Assembly (NCBI RefSeq): GCF_000282095.2
Contig: NZ_AKKC02000011.1
Span: 62,001 to 126,000 of the forward strand
Reading direction: 5' to 3'
Length of the DNA: 64,000 bases
From: Rhizobium sp. CF080
Lineage (GTDB): Bacteria; Pseudomonadota; Alphaproteobacteria; Rhizobiales; Rhizobiaceae
The notes beneath the pieces were generated by a model. It was not told where the DNA came from and did no database searches. It worked only from the letters and a program-made list of their open reading frames with translations. Position numbers and translations under genes: made by a program. Each line of letters opens with the position of its first letter. The first letter of the stretch is position 1. Below are positions 27,076-35,767 of the stretch, piece after piece.

Positions 27076-28209
27076 TCACAAGATAAATGATCGCGCCATA
27101 ACCTTGAGTTCGTTAACCGTGACCGCATCGGCTCCACCGGTAACCTTCAAAAGCTTGATCGGGCTATCGTCTCGGACCTTAACCACAACACTAGTTTTGC
27201 CGGTCGGAACGGCGTCTCCTCGCCATACTAACTCAGATTCACAACCGTCGTCGCCTCGATATAACTCGATCGACACAGATTTAGGCAAAGGTTCGTTAAG
27301 GCAAAGTTCTACTGATTTAAGGATATAGTGGTCTCTGAGATGGACGTGTAACTCAGCCTTGTTCTCCAATGTAAATAGGGGGGCCTTATGCCGAGAAATT
27401 CCTAAAGGTTTCTCTGTTCTTTTTTCTGGGCCCGACACTATAATAGGGGATAGGCCCTCCGCGACATTAGTGAATCCAATGTTCTGGGAAACCGCCCAAG
27501 GATCAAACGCATCGACAAGGTGTGCTAAGTTATTCGCGGCCAACGCCATTTTCGCTTTTTCTACGGCAAGTCCAAGAGCAACGCGGCTAACGTGAATGCT
27601 ATCATAAAAGAAGTGCGGTAAACTCAACCCATCAGGAGCGATCATGTCATTAAATATGGTAGCAAAAGCGAAGTTTTCTCGCGTTTCTGCCAATCCGCTT
27701 GCTAATTTGTTGAACTGCAGAGTAGCGTAGTTACGCTCAATCACAGAGCCTATGCGTGGGAAATTTGCATGGGACTTTTTAGTATCTATGGGAGATGTCG
27801 CTGTCGGACCCCAAATCAAAATGGGTTTAGCATAGGCCTGATAAAGCCAGTCTAAGAATTGGAAGTATCGATGCACTGTCTCCTCAACGGCGTGATCCAA
27901 CGACGTTCTGCTTTTAATTGCAGCTTTCACAATTTGGGTACGGCAGTCTATCTCACCCATACATACAATGAAGCCGTCGACACTTCTCGTACGACGGCTT
28001 AATTTGGCGATTAGTCGCTCTTTCCCCTTGGTCCCGGTGCCGAACGTGTTGATGTTGTGGGCTGTGACGGGGCCAAGATGAAGCACATCAACATTGGGGA
28101 ATGTTCCGCGGGCAACTTTTGCCTGACTGTCAATTCCGCTCCAAAATTTAGAATGGCTATCCCCTATCGCAACGAGCACCGGTTTTACATCAGAACTGAG
28201 AATTGGCAT
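27076..28209 (-). CDS. SGNH/GDSL hydrolase-like protein
   Basis: The protein has 377 residues. Block I is VAIGDSHSKFW (nucleophile Ser18), a block III-like GEIDCR lies near residue 115, and the block V DSIHVSRVAL (Asp-x2-His) lies near 207-213. These are the catalytic marks of SGNH esterases, which in polysaccharide loci often remove or transfer acetyl groups. The C-terminal third (from ~245) is beta-rich (ELHVHLRDHYILKSVELCLNEPLPKSVSIELYRG) and may be a separate carbohydrate-binding-like domain. No signal peptide is visible, so it may act in the cytoplasm. Confidence 0.75.
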   Translation of the reverse strand: MPILSSDVKPVLVAIGDSHSKFWSGIDSQAKVARGTFPNVDVLHLGPVTAHNINTFGTGTKGKERLIAKLSRRTRSVDGFIVCMGEIDCRTQIVKAAIKSRTSLDHAVEETVHRYFQFLDWLYQAYAKPILIWGPTATSPIDTKKSHANFPRIGSVIERNYATLQFNKLASGLAETRENFAFATIFNDMIAPDGLSLPHFFYDSIHVSRVALGLAVEKAKMALAANNLAHLVDAFDPWAVSQNIGFTNVAEGLSPIIVSGPEKRTEKPLGISRHKAPLFTLENKAELHVHLRDHYILKSVELCLNEPLPKSVSIELYRGDDGCESELVWRGDAVPTGKTSVVVKVRDDSPIKLLKVTGGADAVTVNELKVMARSFIL

Positions 28210-28427
28210 GGGTGGACGCTTCGAGCAGTGGCGGTGGGAATCTAATGATGAGTTCTAGAGCATAGGTGGTGATTGCAAAAGGCCTACATAGAGCCTGCTA
28301 ATTCTTCATCGCCAAAGTTGAGCTGTCCTCTGCGTTCCCGCTCCATGATCCTTCCGCAAATAGTAATTTTGTCTCAGAGAAGCGCGTAGCCGGCGTGAGC
28401 AACCATGAATAGCTAAGACGAAGTAGA

Positions 28428-30614
28428 TCAAGCACGGTTCTCCAGTGCCCTAAGCCGTGCATCGATCTGCTCAAACTCCTTAGCTACCTTGTCGAGAAGG
28501 AGCAGCCACCCATGCGCATAGTCAAAATCTTCGATGTCTCCTTGCGGGTTTTCTTCTGTAGGCGGGGTGCGCCTCACGAGAACATCTAATCCGATTTCCG
28601 CCGCCTGATCGGGAATCGCACCGAAGAAGTCCTTTTCCGGGTCGTCGCCTTTGTTGGTGCTGTTGAATAACACCGGCCTCAACCTCATGATTCTATCTGA
28701 GAGATCGGAGGGGATATTGCGAATATTCCTCTTGTATTTCAGGGCTGAGGAAGTCCGTCGCAACCTTCCGTCTGACGTGACGGAGATATTAGCTCCCTCT
28801 GCGGTCGTGTCGTCGTAGACTGGTTTTGAGATCAAATTGGTGCCGTTGAAGGCGAGGAACGCCAAATCGTCGCGGTAAAAGGTAACCACGCCGGCGCTCC
28901 ATCTCTGATCATAAGCTGTGCCCCAGAGATTTTCATTGGCGGCAAAATAACCCCACGAATTGAGTTGGTTGCGATCCATACTCTGAAGCGTAATGCGTCC
29001 TTCGGAACGCCAAGAGCGCAGGACTAATCCTACCGCTCCATTTTCTCCGTCCGAGAGAAAATCGAACGTATTGTTTATACCCGGTCCGACGAATTCAATC
29101 CGCTTGCCCGCTTCCGCACGCGGTATCCAGTCCCGTGGCCTTACGTTGTCGTCGTCGTCGGCTGCCACGGCTGAAATGTTGCAGAAAAATTCCCCGTTGA
29201 AGCGCAGCATGTCTCCCCGATTTCTCGTCGTGTTGATAGTCGTGCGGATTCGACCTCGAGCCCTGTATTCTGGCACACCCTGTTCAGTCTGATAGGAGAA
29301 CCACGCATTAGAGGTTTCTGCAAATTGCCTCCCGCCTATTGCGTCGAGGTTCGACCAGTGATCGATATCAAAAACCCAGATTCCTGAGTCGTCATAGCGG
29401 CAGGTTTCGAAAGAGAGGCCTTGAGCACTGATCCGCGTGTGTAGCCGATAGTTCAGCCGGATAAGTGCTCCATCTGTCTCGCGGTAACGACGCGTCTCGG
29501 CGCTGTTGTCGTGATAAAACTCGCATGCGCGCAATTGCGTATCGGAAATGCCGTTCACCGCAAAAGCTCTATTTGGGCCACTCTCCACCATAAAGGCGCA
29601 AGCGCCCTCAAAACGGCAGAAATCGAAGAGGTTGTTGGTCAATCCATAATCATAGATGGCAGCGTAATCCCTATCGAACCAGGTCGGCAGATGGGAAAGT
29701 GCCATCATGCGTGGGTTGTCGCGGCCCCAAGTAGCATCCATTCGACAGGCCGACTTGCGCCAAGCACCTCGAATATCTAGGCGGCTGTAGAACCCCCGCG
29801 ATACGCCACAGATATGTAAACCGATATCCCATGAGCTTGCATCGCGAGTCGTCTGCAGAGTGATGTCTACTACTCCTCCATTCTCACCGAGTTCGGCGAT
29901 CAGTGGTCGCAATAGCGCGTCAGAACCGTTTCCGCTTTCATCAGTCCAGAGGCGAGGGATGCCTGCCCCAGATGTGTGGAAGGTGGTGCCGGAAATTGGA
30001 TGAGCAACCCCGTTTGTCGTGTCACCATATTCACGGAGTACGCTGTGACGGACGCTTCCTTGAAGTCGAACTGAGGACGGCCGATAAATCGTATCGTCAA
30101 TAAAAAAGAAGCCCTCCGCGTAAACAACCCCGCCACCCTTTGTATATTTAAAATTAATCGCGTTTTGGATCGCAGTCCGGTTGATCGACGCGTCCGCTGG
30201 CATTGCTAAGCCCCTCGCGCCAAACATGCGGACGTTTGTGTTAGCGGCGTTGGTATAGCTCCACCAGCCACCATCGACTGTCTGTTTGTGCCATGGTTCT
30301 ATTGGCGAGGGTGGAGCAGTTAGGCGAAACAGGGCAAAGGCGGGGCAGTCCCCAGCCTCGTAGTAGCCGTAAATATAAACAATTTTTATGATGGATGGAA
30401 TGAACGCGCGTGTGAAGTGCTTCATCGTATCGAAGGGCAGCGTTCCCGAGACAAAGTCGGCGGACGTCTCTGAAAAATCAGTGTTAGGGAGCGGCCTAGA
30501 TTCCTCATCTTCCACGGATGTTGTTCGCGTACATCCAATTGGCGTCGCGATAGCAGCGCCAATTGTTTGGAGGAAACGCCGTCTGGGGATCAAATCGTTC
30601 ATTGGAAACTCCAT
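28428..30614 (-). CDS. Tat-signal beta-helix protein with C-terminal S74 chaperone (tailspike-like)
   Basis: The protein has 728 residues. The N-terminus IPRRRFLQTIGAAIATPIGC is a twin-arginine signal, with Cys28 in a weak lipobox. Residues ~115-200 resemble the start of pectate-lyase/tailspike beta-helices (NVRMFGARGLAMPADASINRTAIQNAINF, GGGVVYAEGFFFIDDTIYRP). A long beta-rich middle follows. The last ~107 residues form a peptidase S74 intramolecular chaperone: SALKYKRNI with Ser623 and Lys628 at the expected five-residue spacing, IMRLRPVLFN, FFGAIPDQAAEIG, and a terminal coiled coil. In phage tailspikes S74 trimerises the fibre and cuts itself off. The likely product is an exported trimeric glycan-binding or glycan-cleaving protein. 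Confidence 0.8.
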   Translation of the reverse strand: MEFPMNDLIPRRRFLQTIGAAIATPIGCTRTTSVEDEESRPLPNTDFSETSADFVSGTLPFDTMKHFTRAFIPSIIKIVYIYGYYEAGDCPAFALFRLTAPPSPIEPWHKQTVDGGWWSYTNAANTNVRMFGARGLAMPADASINRTAIQNAINFKYTKGGGVVYAEGFFFIDDTIYRPSSVRLQGSVRHSVLREYGDTTNGVAHPISGTTFHTSGAGIPRLWTDESGNGSDALLRPLIAELGENGGVVDITLQTTRDASSWDIGLHICGVSRGFYSRLDIRGAWRKSACRMDATWGRDNPRMMALSHLPTWFDRDYAAIYDYGLTNNLFDFCRFEGACAFMVESGPNRAFAVNGISDTQLRACEFYHDNSAETRRYRETDGALIRLNYRLHTRISAQGLSFETCRYDDSGIWVFDIDHWSNLDAIGGRQFAETSNAWFSYQTEQGVPEYRARGRIRTTINTTRNRGDMLRFNGEFFCNISAVAADDDDNVRPRDWIPRAEAGKRIEFVGPGINNTFDFLSDGENGAVGLVLRSWRSEGRITLQSMDRNQLNSWGYFAANENLWGTAYDQRWSAGVVTFYRDDLAFLAFNGTNLISKPVYDDTTAEGANISVTSDGRLRRTSSALKYKRNIRNIPSDLSDRIMRLRPVLFNSTNKGDDPEKDFFGAIPDQAAEIGLDVLVRRTPPTEENPQGDIEDFDYAHGWLLLLDKVAKEFEQIDARLRALENRA

Positions 30615-30920
30615 GTCGCTATTCCGGAGCGGAGCTTAAAGAAAACGGCCTGCGTCGTGGAGCCCTTCATCAATCACTCTTTTTTAGCCTCCAACCACAC
30701 TTTTAATCTCCAGAGCTAACTGGCCCAGCGCCGGGCATCGAGTTCCAAGCTTAGTCTTTGAGAAATGCCATCAATCGGGTCTTCATTAGATCGGCCAAAG
30801 GCTTTTGGGTTGCTGAGCTTGGTGTGACCGTAAGTAGGACCAAAAGCGCCATTTGCCCGGCAGGGGACAATTGCCTTTGGCGTGGCCAAGAGAACATCCC
30901 GAGACAATGGCCGTAAATCA
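30615..30920. other. Intergenic region between tailspike-like gene and IS66 element
   Basis: About 300 bases with no supported gene. It presumably held the promoter or the upstream part of the tailspike-like transcription unit before the IS66 insertion. Nothing recognisable otherwise. Confidence 0.4.
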
Positions 30921-31003
30921 GTAACCGGTGTTCCGCTCCCACGTTGTCCCCGCCGCTCTGATCTGTGATCGCCTTTGCTTGGACGAGCAACGGGAGTTTC
31001 TCC

Positions 31004-31390
31004 ATGGAGAGTACATTGGAGGTTCTCACGACCAGGAAGTCTGGACGTGAGGTGCATCGGAATTGGCCGGACGAGGTCAAGGCGCAGATCGTTTCGGAGA
31101 GCTTACGTCCGGGCGCGTTGGTGAATGAAGTCGCCGAGCGACATGGCTTAAAGCCGAACCACCTCTCAACTTGGCGGACAATGGCGCGGCAGGGCAAGCT
31201 GGTTCTGCCTGCTCCGGAAGATGCGTTGGAGTTCGCAGCCGTGATCATTGATCCACCCGTTTCCGAGCCACCGATCAAGAAAGCCAGCCGTCCCGAGATC
31301 ATCGTCGGCGCTGTCACAATCCGTCTGGAAGAAGGCGCGTCGGCCGCTCGGATCGCCGCTGTTGCGCGGTCCTTAGCGGTCCCGGCATGA
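31004..31390 (+). CDS. tnpA: IS66-family TnpA
   Basis: The protein has 128 residues, starting MESTLEVLTTRKSGREVHRNWPDEVKAQIVSESLRPG, with the HTH at ~20-65 (VNEVAERHGLKPNHLSTWRTMARQG) and the C-terminal VGAVTIRLEEGASAARIAAVARSL segment. The start at 31004 is supported by the fragment at 24251-24367, in which the same start is conserved. It overlaps tnpB by four bases. Confidence 0.88.
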   Translation: MESTLEVLTTRKSGREVHRNWPDEVKAQIVSESLRPGALVNEVAERHGLKPNHLSTWRTMARQGKLVLPAPEDALEFAAVIIDPPVSEPPIKKASRPEIIVGAVTIRLEEGASAARIAAVARSLAVPA

Positions 31391-31740
31391 TCTTTCCATC
31401 GAACCGAGTTCGGATCATGGTGGCGACCAAGCCCGTCGACTTCCGCAAAGGCCATGATGGCTTGGCGGCATTGGTCAAGAACGAGCTGCACAAGGACCCG
31501 TTTACCGGGGCGGTTTTCGTTTTCCGGTCGCGGAAGGCGGACCGCTTGAAGCTGATCTATTGGGATGGCAGCGGGCTGGTGATGGCCTACAAGCGGCTGG
31601 AGGAGCACACGTTTACCTGGCCAGATATCCGAGACGGCATGATGACCCTGGGACATGCCCAGTTCGAGGCGTTGTTTGCGGGCCTCGATTGGCGTCGGGT
31701 CCGTTCGGTTGAGGCGAGAGCGCCTAACGCCATCGAATAG
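31387..31740 (+). CDS. tnpB: IS66-family TnpB
   Basis: The protein has 117 residues with the Orf2 signatures IMVATKPVDFRKGHDGLAALV, FVFRSRKADRLKLIYWDGSGLVMAYKRLE and GLDWRRV. It is intact, although its transposase partner is frameshifted. Confidence 0.9.
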   Translation: MIFPSNRVRIMVATKPVDFRKGHDGLAALVKNELHKDPFTGAVFVFRSRKADRLKLIYWDGSGLVMAYKRLEEHTFTWPDIRDGMMTLGHAQFEALFAGLDWRRVRSVEARAPNAIE

Positions 31741-31808
31741 GTGCGTCACGATGACTCGGGCGGCACATTTTGACGGAGAACCGAGCCGGAATTTGATAGA
31801 CTTCCACC

Positions 31809-33332
31809 ATGTTGGAAGCCGCCGAATTGCCGGACGATATTGCTGCTCTGAAGGCGATGCTGATCGAGGCGCAAGCGCGTGAAGTCCGCAAGGATGATCG
31901 GATCGAACGGCTGGAGAAGCTGGTCGCCGCTTTCAAGCAGGCTGCCTTCGGCCGCAAGTCTGAGAAGGCTGATCCCGAGCAATTCGATCTCGCATTAGAG
32001 GACTTGGAAACAGCCATAGCGGCCATACATGCCGAAGATGGAGCCGACAGTCCCTCGGGCAAACCGAACCCCAAATCTCGCGCCGCCAATCGCGGCTCTC
32101 TTCCCGCACACCTTCCTCGTGTCGAGGAGACCATCGAGCCGGAAAGCCTAATCTGCTCCTGTGGCGGCGGCCTGCATTGCATCGGCGAGGACGTGTCCGA
32201 GCGGCTGGATGTCGTTCCGGCGCAGTACCGTGTCCTCGTCACCCGCCGTCCCAAATATGCGTGCCGTTCCTGCACCGACGGCGTAGCGCAGGCACCAGCA
32301 CCTGCCCGACTGATCCACGCCGGATTGCCGACCGAGGCGACTATAGCGCATGTCTTGGTGTCGAAGTACGCCGATCATCTGCCGCTCTACCGTCAGGCCC
32401 AGATCATGAGCCGACAGGGCATCGATCTCGACCGTTCCACGCTTGCCGATTGGGTCGGCCGGGCAGCGTTCGAACTGCGTCCGGTCCTTGATGCTCTGAT
32501 CGCCGACCTGAAGCGCTCGACGAAGCTGTTCATGGACGAGACTCGTGCGCCGGTCCTCGATCCCGGCTCCCGCAAAACCAAAACCGGATATTTCTGGGCC
32601 TTGGCTCGCGATGACCGACCTTGGGGCGGAGGTGCGCCGCCAGGCGTCGCCTTCACCTATGCCCCCCGGTCGAAGCGGGCAGCATGCCGAGCAGATATTG
32701 CAAGGGTTCACGGGCGTCCTTCAGGTCGACGGCTACGCGGGATATAATCGGCTAGTAGCACCGGACCGCGTCGGTCCTGACATCCGGCTTGCTTATTGTT
32801 GGGCGCATGCACGGCGCAAGCTGGTCGAGATCACCCGCACCGGCTCCGCGCCGATTGCAGAGGAAGGCGTGAAGCGGATCGGTGAACTATATCGCATCGA
32901 AGCCGAGCTGCGCGGCCTTGACCCTGAAGCTCGGTTGGGCGGAAGGCAAGAACGGTCAGCGCCTTTGATCGCAGACATGCGGACCTGGCTCACGCATCAT
33001 CGTGCCCATGTCGCTGGCAAGTCGCCGCTCGGCGAAGCTCTCGCCTATGTCGCCAGATACTGGGTTGGGCTCTGCGTCTTCCTGACTGACGGTCGCATCG
33101 AGATCGACAACAACACCGTCGAGAGAACCATCAGACCGATAGCCCTGAACCGTAAGAATGCTCTCTTTGCCGGGCACGACGCCGGAGCGGAGAACTGGGC
33201 GGCCATCGCCCCTCATAGAGACCTGCAAGCTCAACGCTGTCGACCCATTTGCTTACTTGACCAGCACGCTCACCGCTATCGTTGATGGCCACAAGCAGAG
33301 CCAGATTGCGCGTCTCTTGCCGTGGAATTACT
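31809..33332 (+). pseudogene. tnpC: IS66-family transposase TnpC, two frameshifts
   Basis: Translation starts at ATG 31809 (MLEAAELPDDIAALKAMLIEAQ) and includes the zinc-finger-like ICSCGGG and CRSCTD and the first catalytic Asp (KLFMDETRAPVLDPG). The frame shifts near 32665 into PGRSGQHAEQILQGFTGVLQVDGYAGYNRL (second Asp) and GRIEIDNNTVERTIRPIALNRKNALFAG (Glu), and again near 33215 to reach the C-terminal DGHKQSQIARLLPWNY. All pieces exist but not in one frame, so this copy cannot make a functional transposase. Confidence 0.85.
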
Positions 33333-33469
33333 GCTCTGGTGATACATCCCTAAATGCTCCTGTCGGCTCTTGTACGATGAGAAAATCTTAATGCTATCCT
33401 TCACCCGTCACTAGCGGAGTGCTGGCATTGTGACTAAATGTCTGGGGCGATGCCGGGGATAGGGCTGTC

Positions 33470-33883
33470 ATGCACGCACTCGAAAATTCTGGAAAAAGAC
33501 GTATCGGGCTTCTCTTCTCGGTACACGCTGCACTCTTCGTACTAAACGCCGCTGGTGCGTTTCTCTTTAATTTCTATGCAGTTAAAACAGCCCTATACGT
33601 GCAATATGCGTTGTTCCTGTTGCTGTATGTCGCAACATTCCTGGTCAGCCGGAGCAGTTATCACTCGCCCGTGATAACGGATGCGCCTCGACATGCCCGG
33701 CTGGCATTCAAAACTTTAGCTTGGCTGGCCCTCATCGCCTGTGTCGGTTCGATCTTTCATATCAATCAACAACCACCCAATGTGACCCTAAAAGAGCTGA
33801 CTCAGTCCGCTGCCATTTACGGCTTGGTGATCTTGCTATCTCAGGACATCAGGCATCTTGCGTTTAAAAGCCGCCAAGGCTGA
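33470..33883 (+). CDS. Hypothetical small membrane protein
   Basis: The protein has 137 residues and four predicted membrane segments (~14-35, 40-60, 82-100, 114-128). Charged residues suggest a cytoplasmic N-terminus. No family is recognised. It is the only plus-strand non-transposase gene in this block and lies about 140 bases after the truncated IS66 element, so it may have arrived with another insertion. Confidence that it is a real gene is moderate; the hydrophobic pattern is regular. Confidence 0.5.
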   Translation: MHALENSGKRRIGLLFSVHAALFVLNAAGAFLFNFYAVKTALYVQYALFLLLYVATFLVSRSSYHSPVITDAPRHARLAFKTLAWLALIACVGSIFHINQQPPNVTLKELTQSAAIYGLVILLSQDIRHLAFKSRQG

Positions 33884-34366
33884 GCGATGTACGCGACAAT
33901 GGTAAGATTAATATTCAGCCATCTACCTGGTGACTTTGTTTCCGAAGCTGATGACCGTCATTAGTCGGGGACAACCGTCCCGTTGTAGCAGCAATCTTCG
34001 AGCAACTCGGTCAAGGTGCGACTTGGACACCGCTTACGTAAATCACCCACCAGAGGGATCAACATTCTCCGCAGATTGACAGAAAGCCGTAGCCTTATGA
34101 CGAAGGATCGGATTGAAGTCATCACGTCTGTGGAGCGCCGCCGTCGTTGGTCTCGCGATGTGTTTCGGCATGCAAATTTTTGGACGCCGATTGACATTTT
34201 GTCGTTTGCTCGCGGCGAAGGCGCGTCACTGTCTTTTACTTCTGTAACCGGGCCGCTCGGCGAAGCTCAATTATATCGATCCTCAGGCATTGCTTCCCGA
34301 CGTTCTGACACGCATCGTACAGCGAGAGGCAGGAAGTTCCAGTATTTGCATCTTTGATTCATTCTC
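33884..34366. other. Degenerate IS-derived region with a short IS66 tnpA relic
   Basis: No intact gene. From ATG 34097 a reading MTKDRIEVITSVERRRRWSRD matches the start of another IS66 TnpA subtype and then loses similarity after about 20 codons. A GTAAGCGGTGTCC-like terminus (complement at 34023-34035) lies nearby and may be a relic of the same or another IS66 end. Confidence 0.45.
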
Positions 34367-34723
34367 CTAGATATTACTCAGGGTTGCGACGCAAAGGGCG
34401 ATCGCGGGGTTTGCCGCTTGGCAGTAGGGGCCGTCGCTTATTCTGGCACTTCCCATGCCGTCCTCCCAACTACAACCTCCCGAATGAGATGGAGCAAGAG
34501 TCTGCGCTAGTCGATATGCGGCATCAATCGATCTTGTATAGTCAGGTACTTTCGCGGGATCGTTTGTTGATGGGGCTAGAAACAAAAGCCGCGTTCTCTG
34601 CTCTCCCTCACCGTCAAGTACTTCGACACGCTGATATCCCACGAGTAAGGCAATGGCTACGTCGAGCCGCCGATCTGGCCCTTTCGCATTTTGCAAACTC
34701 TCAATTAGGTCTTGAACATTCAT
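34367..34723 (-). CDS. Phage ABA-sandwich-domain-like protein, copy 2
   Basis: The protein has 118 residues and is paralogous to copy 1: LQNAKGPDRRLDVAIALLVGYQRVEV ... PAKVPDYTRSIDAAYRLAQTLAPS ... NPAIALCVATL. The order FkbM then ABA-sandwich gene is the same as at 25368-26879, with a 119-base gap here. The function is unknown. Confidence 0.72.
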   Translation of the reverse strand: MNVQDLIESLQNAKGPDRRLDVAIALLVGYQRVEVLDGEGEQRTRLLFLAPSTNDPAKVPDYTRSIDAAYRLAQTLAPSHSGGCSWEDGMGSARISDGPYCQAANPAIALCVATLSNI

Positions 34724-34842
34724 CTCCCTGTGCCTCTCTTTCCGATCCTAGATCTCTGTAATCAGGAATTGAGGTGAAATCGTTTCGGAAGCTTTGTACC
34801 CACCAGTCCTAGCTCTCGCTGAATGAAACGTAGCGCCGCCCT

Positions 34843-35751
34843 TTAAAAAAAAGAAAATCGACCAAGCCGATGATCTGCATAATTCGGATTATTTGGCTGA
34901 TCCAAATCCGTAGGAAAATTTCGAGTGCAGGGCGCAAACTCACAAATATCACGCCGAAGCCACGTCAATTCCAGCGTTTGAGGAACGGCAACTCCTCCAA
35001 GGACGACCATAGGGCTATTATTATTTCCGTGAACGTGCACAACTTGATGAGACGTCGCCAGTCTCTGAAGGGCTTGTCGTGCTTTGCGATACCAGAACAG
35101 CTTGTGCATTTTGCTAAAGCCGTGACATTCGATCAAAATTTGGGTGAACCGAGACAAATCTTCTTCTGGTATTTCGTTGAAAACATCCCATTCATGCCCC
35201 TCAATATCAATTTTTAATATCATATCGTGATGCTCGCTGTGAGCGTTGTTGGCTATCTCTATTTCAAGCGAGGAAAGCTCGTCGTTAACTAGAGACATGC
35301 CTGTTATACCAAGTCGCCTAAAGTGGAACCTGGGATGGTTTACAGGAAGCTTGATGATCGTGTGATCATACTGATAAACATCGTATCCGCGTTCTGCCAT
35401 GGCTAAGTCCCACGAGACGTCGCGGTTGATTCCAAGTGAATATGCAGTCCTCGATTTGGCTTCATGTTTAACCATGATGTAGCCGCCATCATAAGCGCGA
35501 CCTACCCGTTCGAAGGCGAGACCCACGGGGTCGGCGGGCGTGATATAGCTGAAAAGCTCCTGGACCATTTCCTGCACAGCTCTATCCAGAGCCAGGATTC
35601 TGATATTTGCGCTCCCCTTCTCAAGCTTCGCAACTCTATGCTCAAGAGTTTTCAAAACTTTATCGTATTGCTTCAAGCTGGGGCCACTTTCGGTAGCTTC
35701 GTCGCGCGTAGTCTCATTAACGGGACCATTTTCGGCGTGCTGCATATTCAT
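34843..35751 (-). CDS. FkbM-like methyltransferase, copy 2
   Basis: The protein has 302 residues. Residues ~25-60 are a short coiled coil (SLKQYDKVLKTLEHRVAKLEKG). The methyltransferase-like core follows with FERVGRAYDGGYIMV, YSLGINRDVSWDLAMAERGYDVYQYD, and MILKIDIEGHEWDVFNEI, the FkbM-type IDIEGxE motif. The cofactor-binding glycine loop is less typical (SLGINRDVSWD), so it is a divergent member. GAGGA lies just upstream of the start. It follows the 900-residue protein by 16 bases and is likely in the same transcript. Confidence 0.78.
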   Translation of the reverse strand: MNMQHAENGPVNETTRDEATESGPSLKQYDKVLKTLEHRVAKLEKGSANIRILALDRAVQEMVQELFSYITPADPVGLAFERVGRAYDGGYIMVKHEAKSRTAYSLGINRDVSWDLAMAERGYDVYQYDHTIIKLPVNHPRFHFRRLGITGMSLVNDELSSLEIEIANNAHSEHHDMILKIDIEGHEWDVFNEIPEEDLSRFTQILIECHGFSKMHKLFWYRKARQALQRLATSHQVVHVHGNNNSPMVVLGGVAVPQTLELTWLRRDICEFAPCTRNFPTDLDQPNNPNYADHRLGRFSFF

Positions 35752-35767
35752 CGATTGATCCTCGAAA

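Larger units (their letters stand above)
30921..33332 (+). mobile_element. IS66-family element, right end lost, tnpC frameshifted
   Basis: The left terminus GTAACCGGTGTTCCGC is at 30921. tnpA and tnpB are intact, but tnpC has two frameshifts. After the tnpC C-terminus (LLPWNY at ~33321-33332) no complementary terminal repeat is found, so the right end is missing or too divergent. It belongs to the same subtype as the fragments at 21250-21455 and 24251-24367. It splits the minus-strand polysaccharide block. Confidence 0.8.

Noticed and set aside
34016..34357. 113-codon open frame as a real gene
   Set aside because: Only the ~20 codons from 34097 match anything (IS66 TnpA start); the rest has no protein-like pattern.
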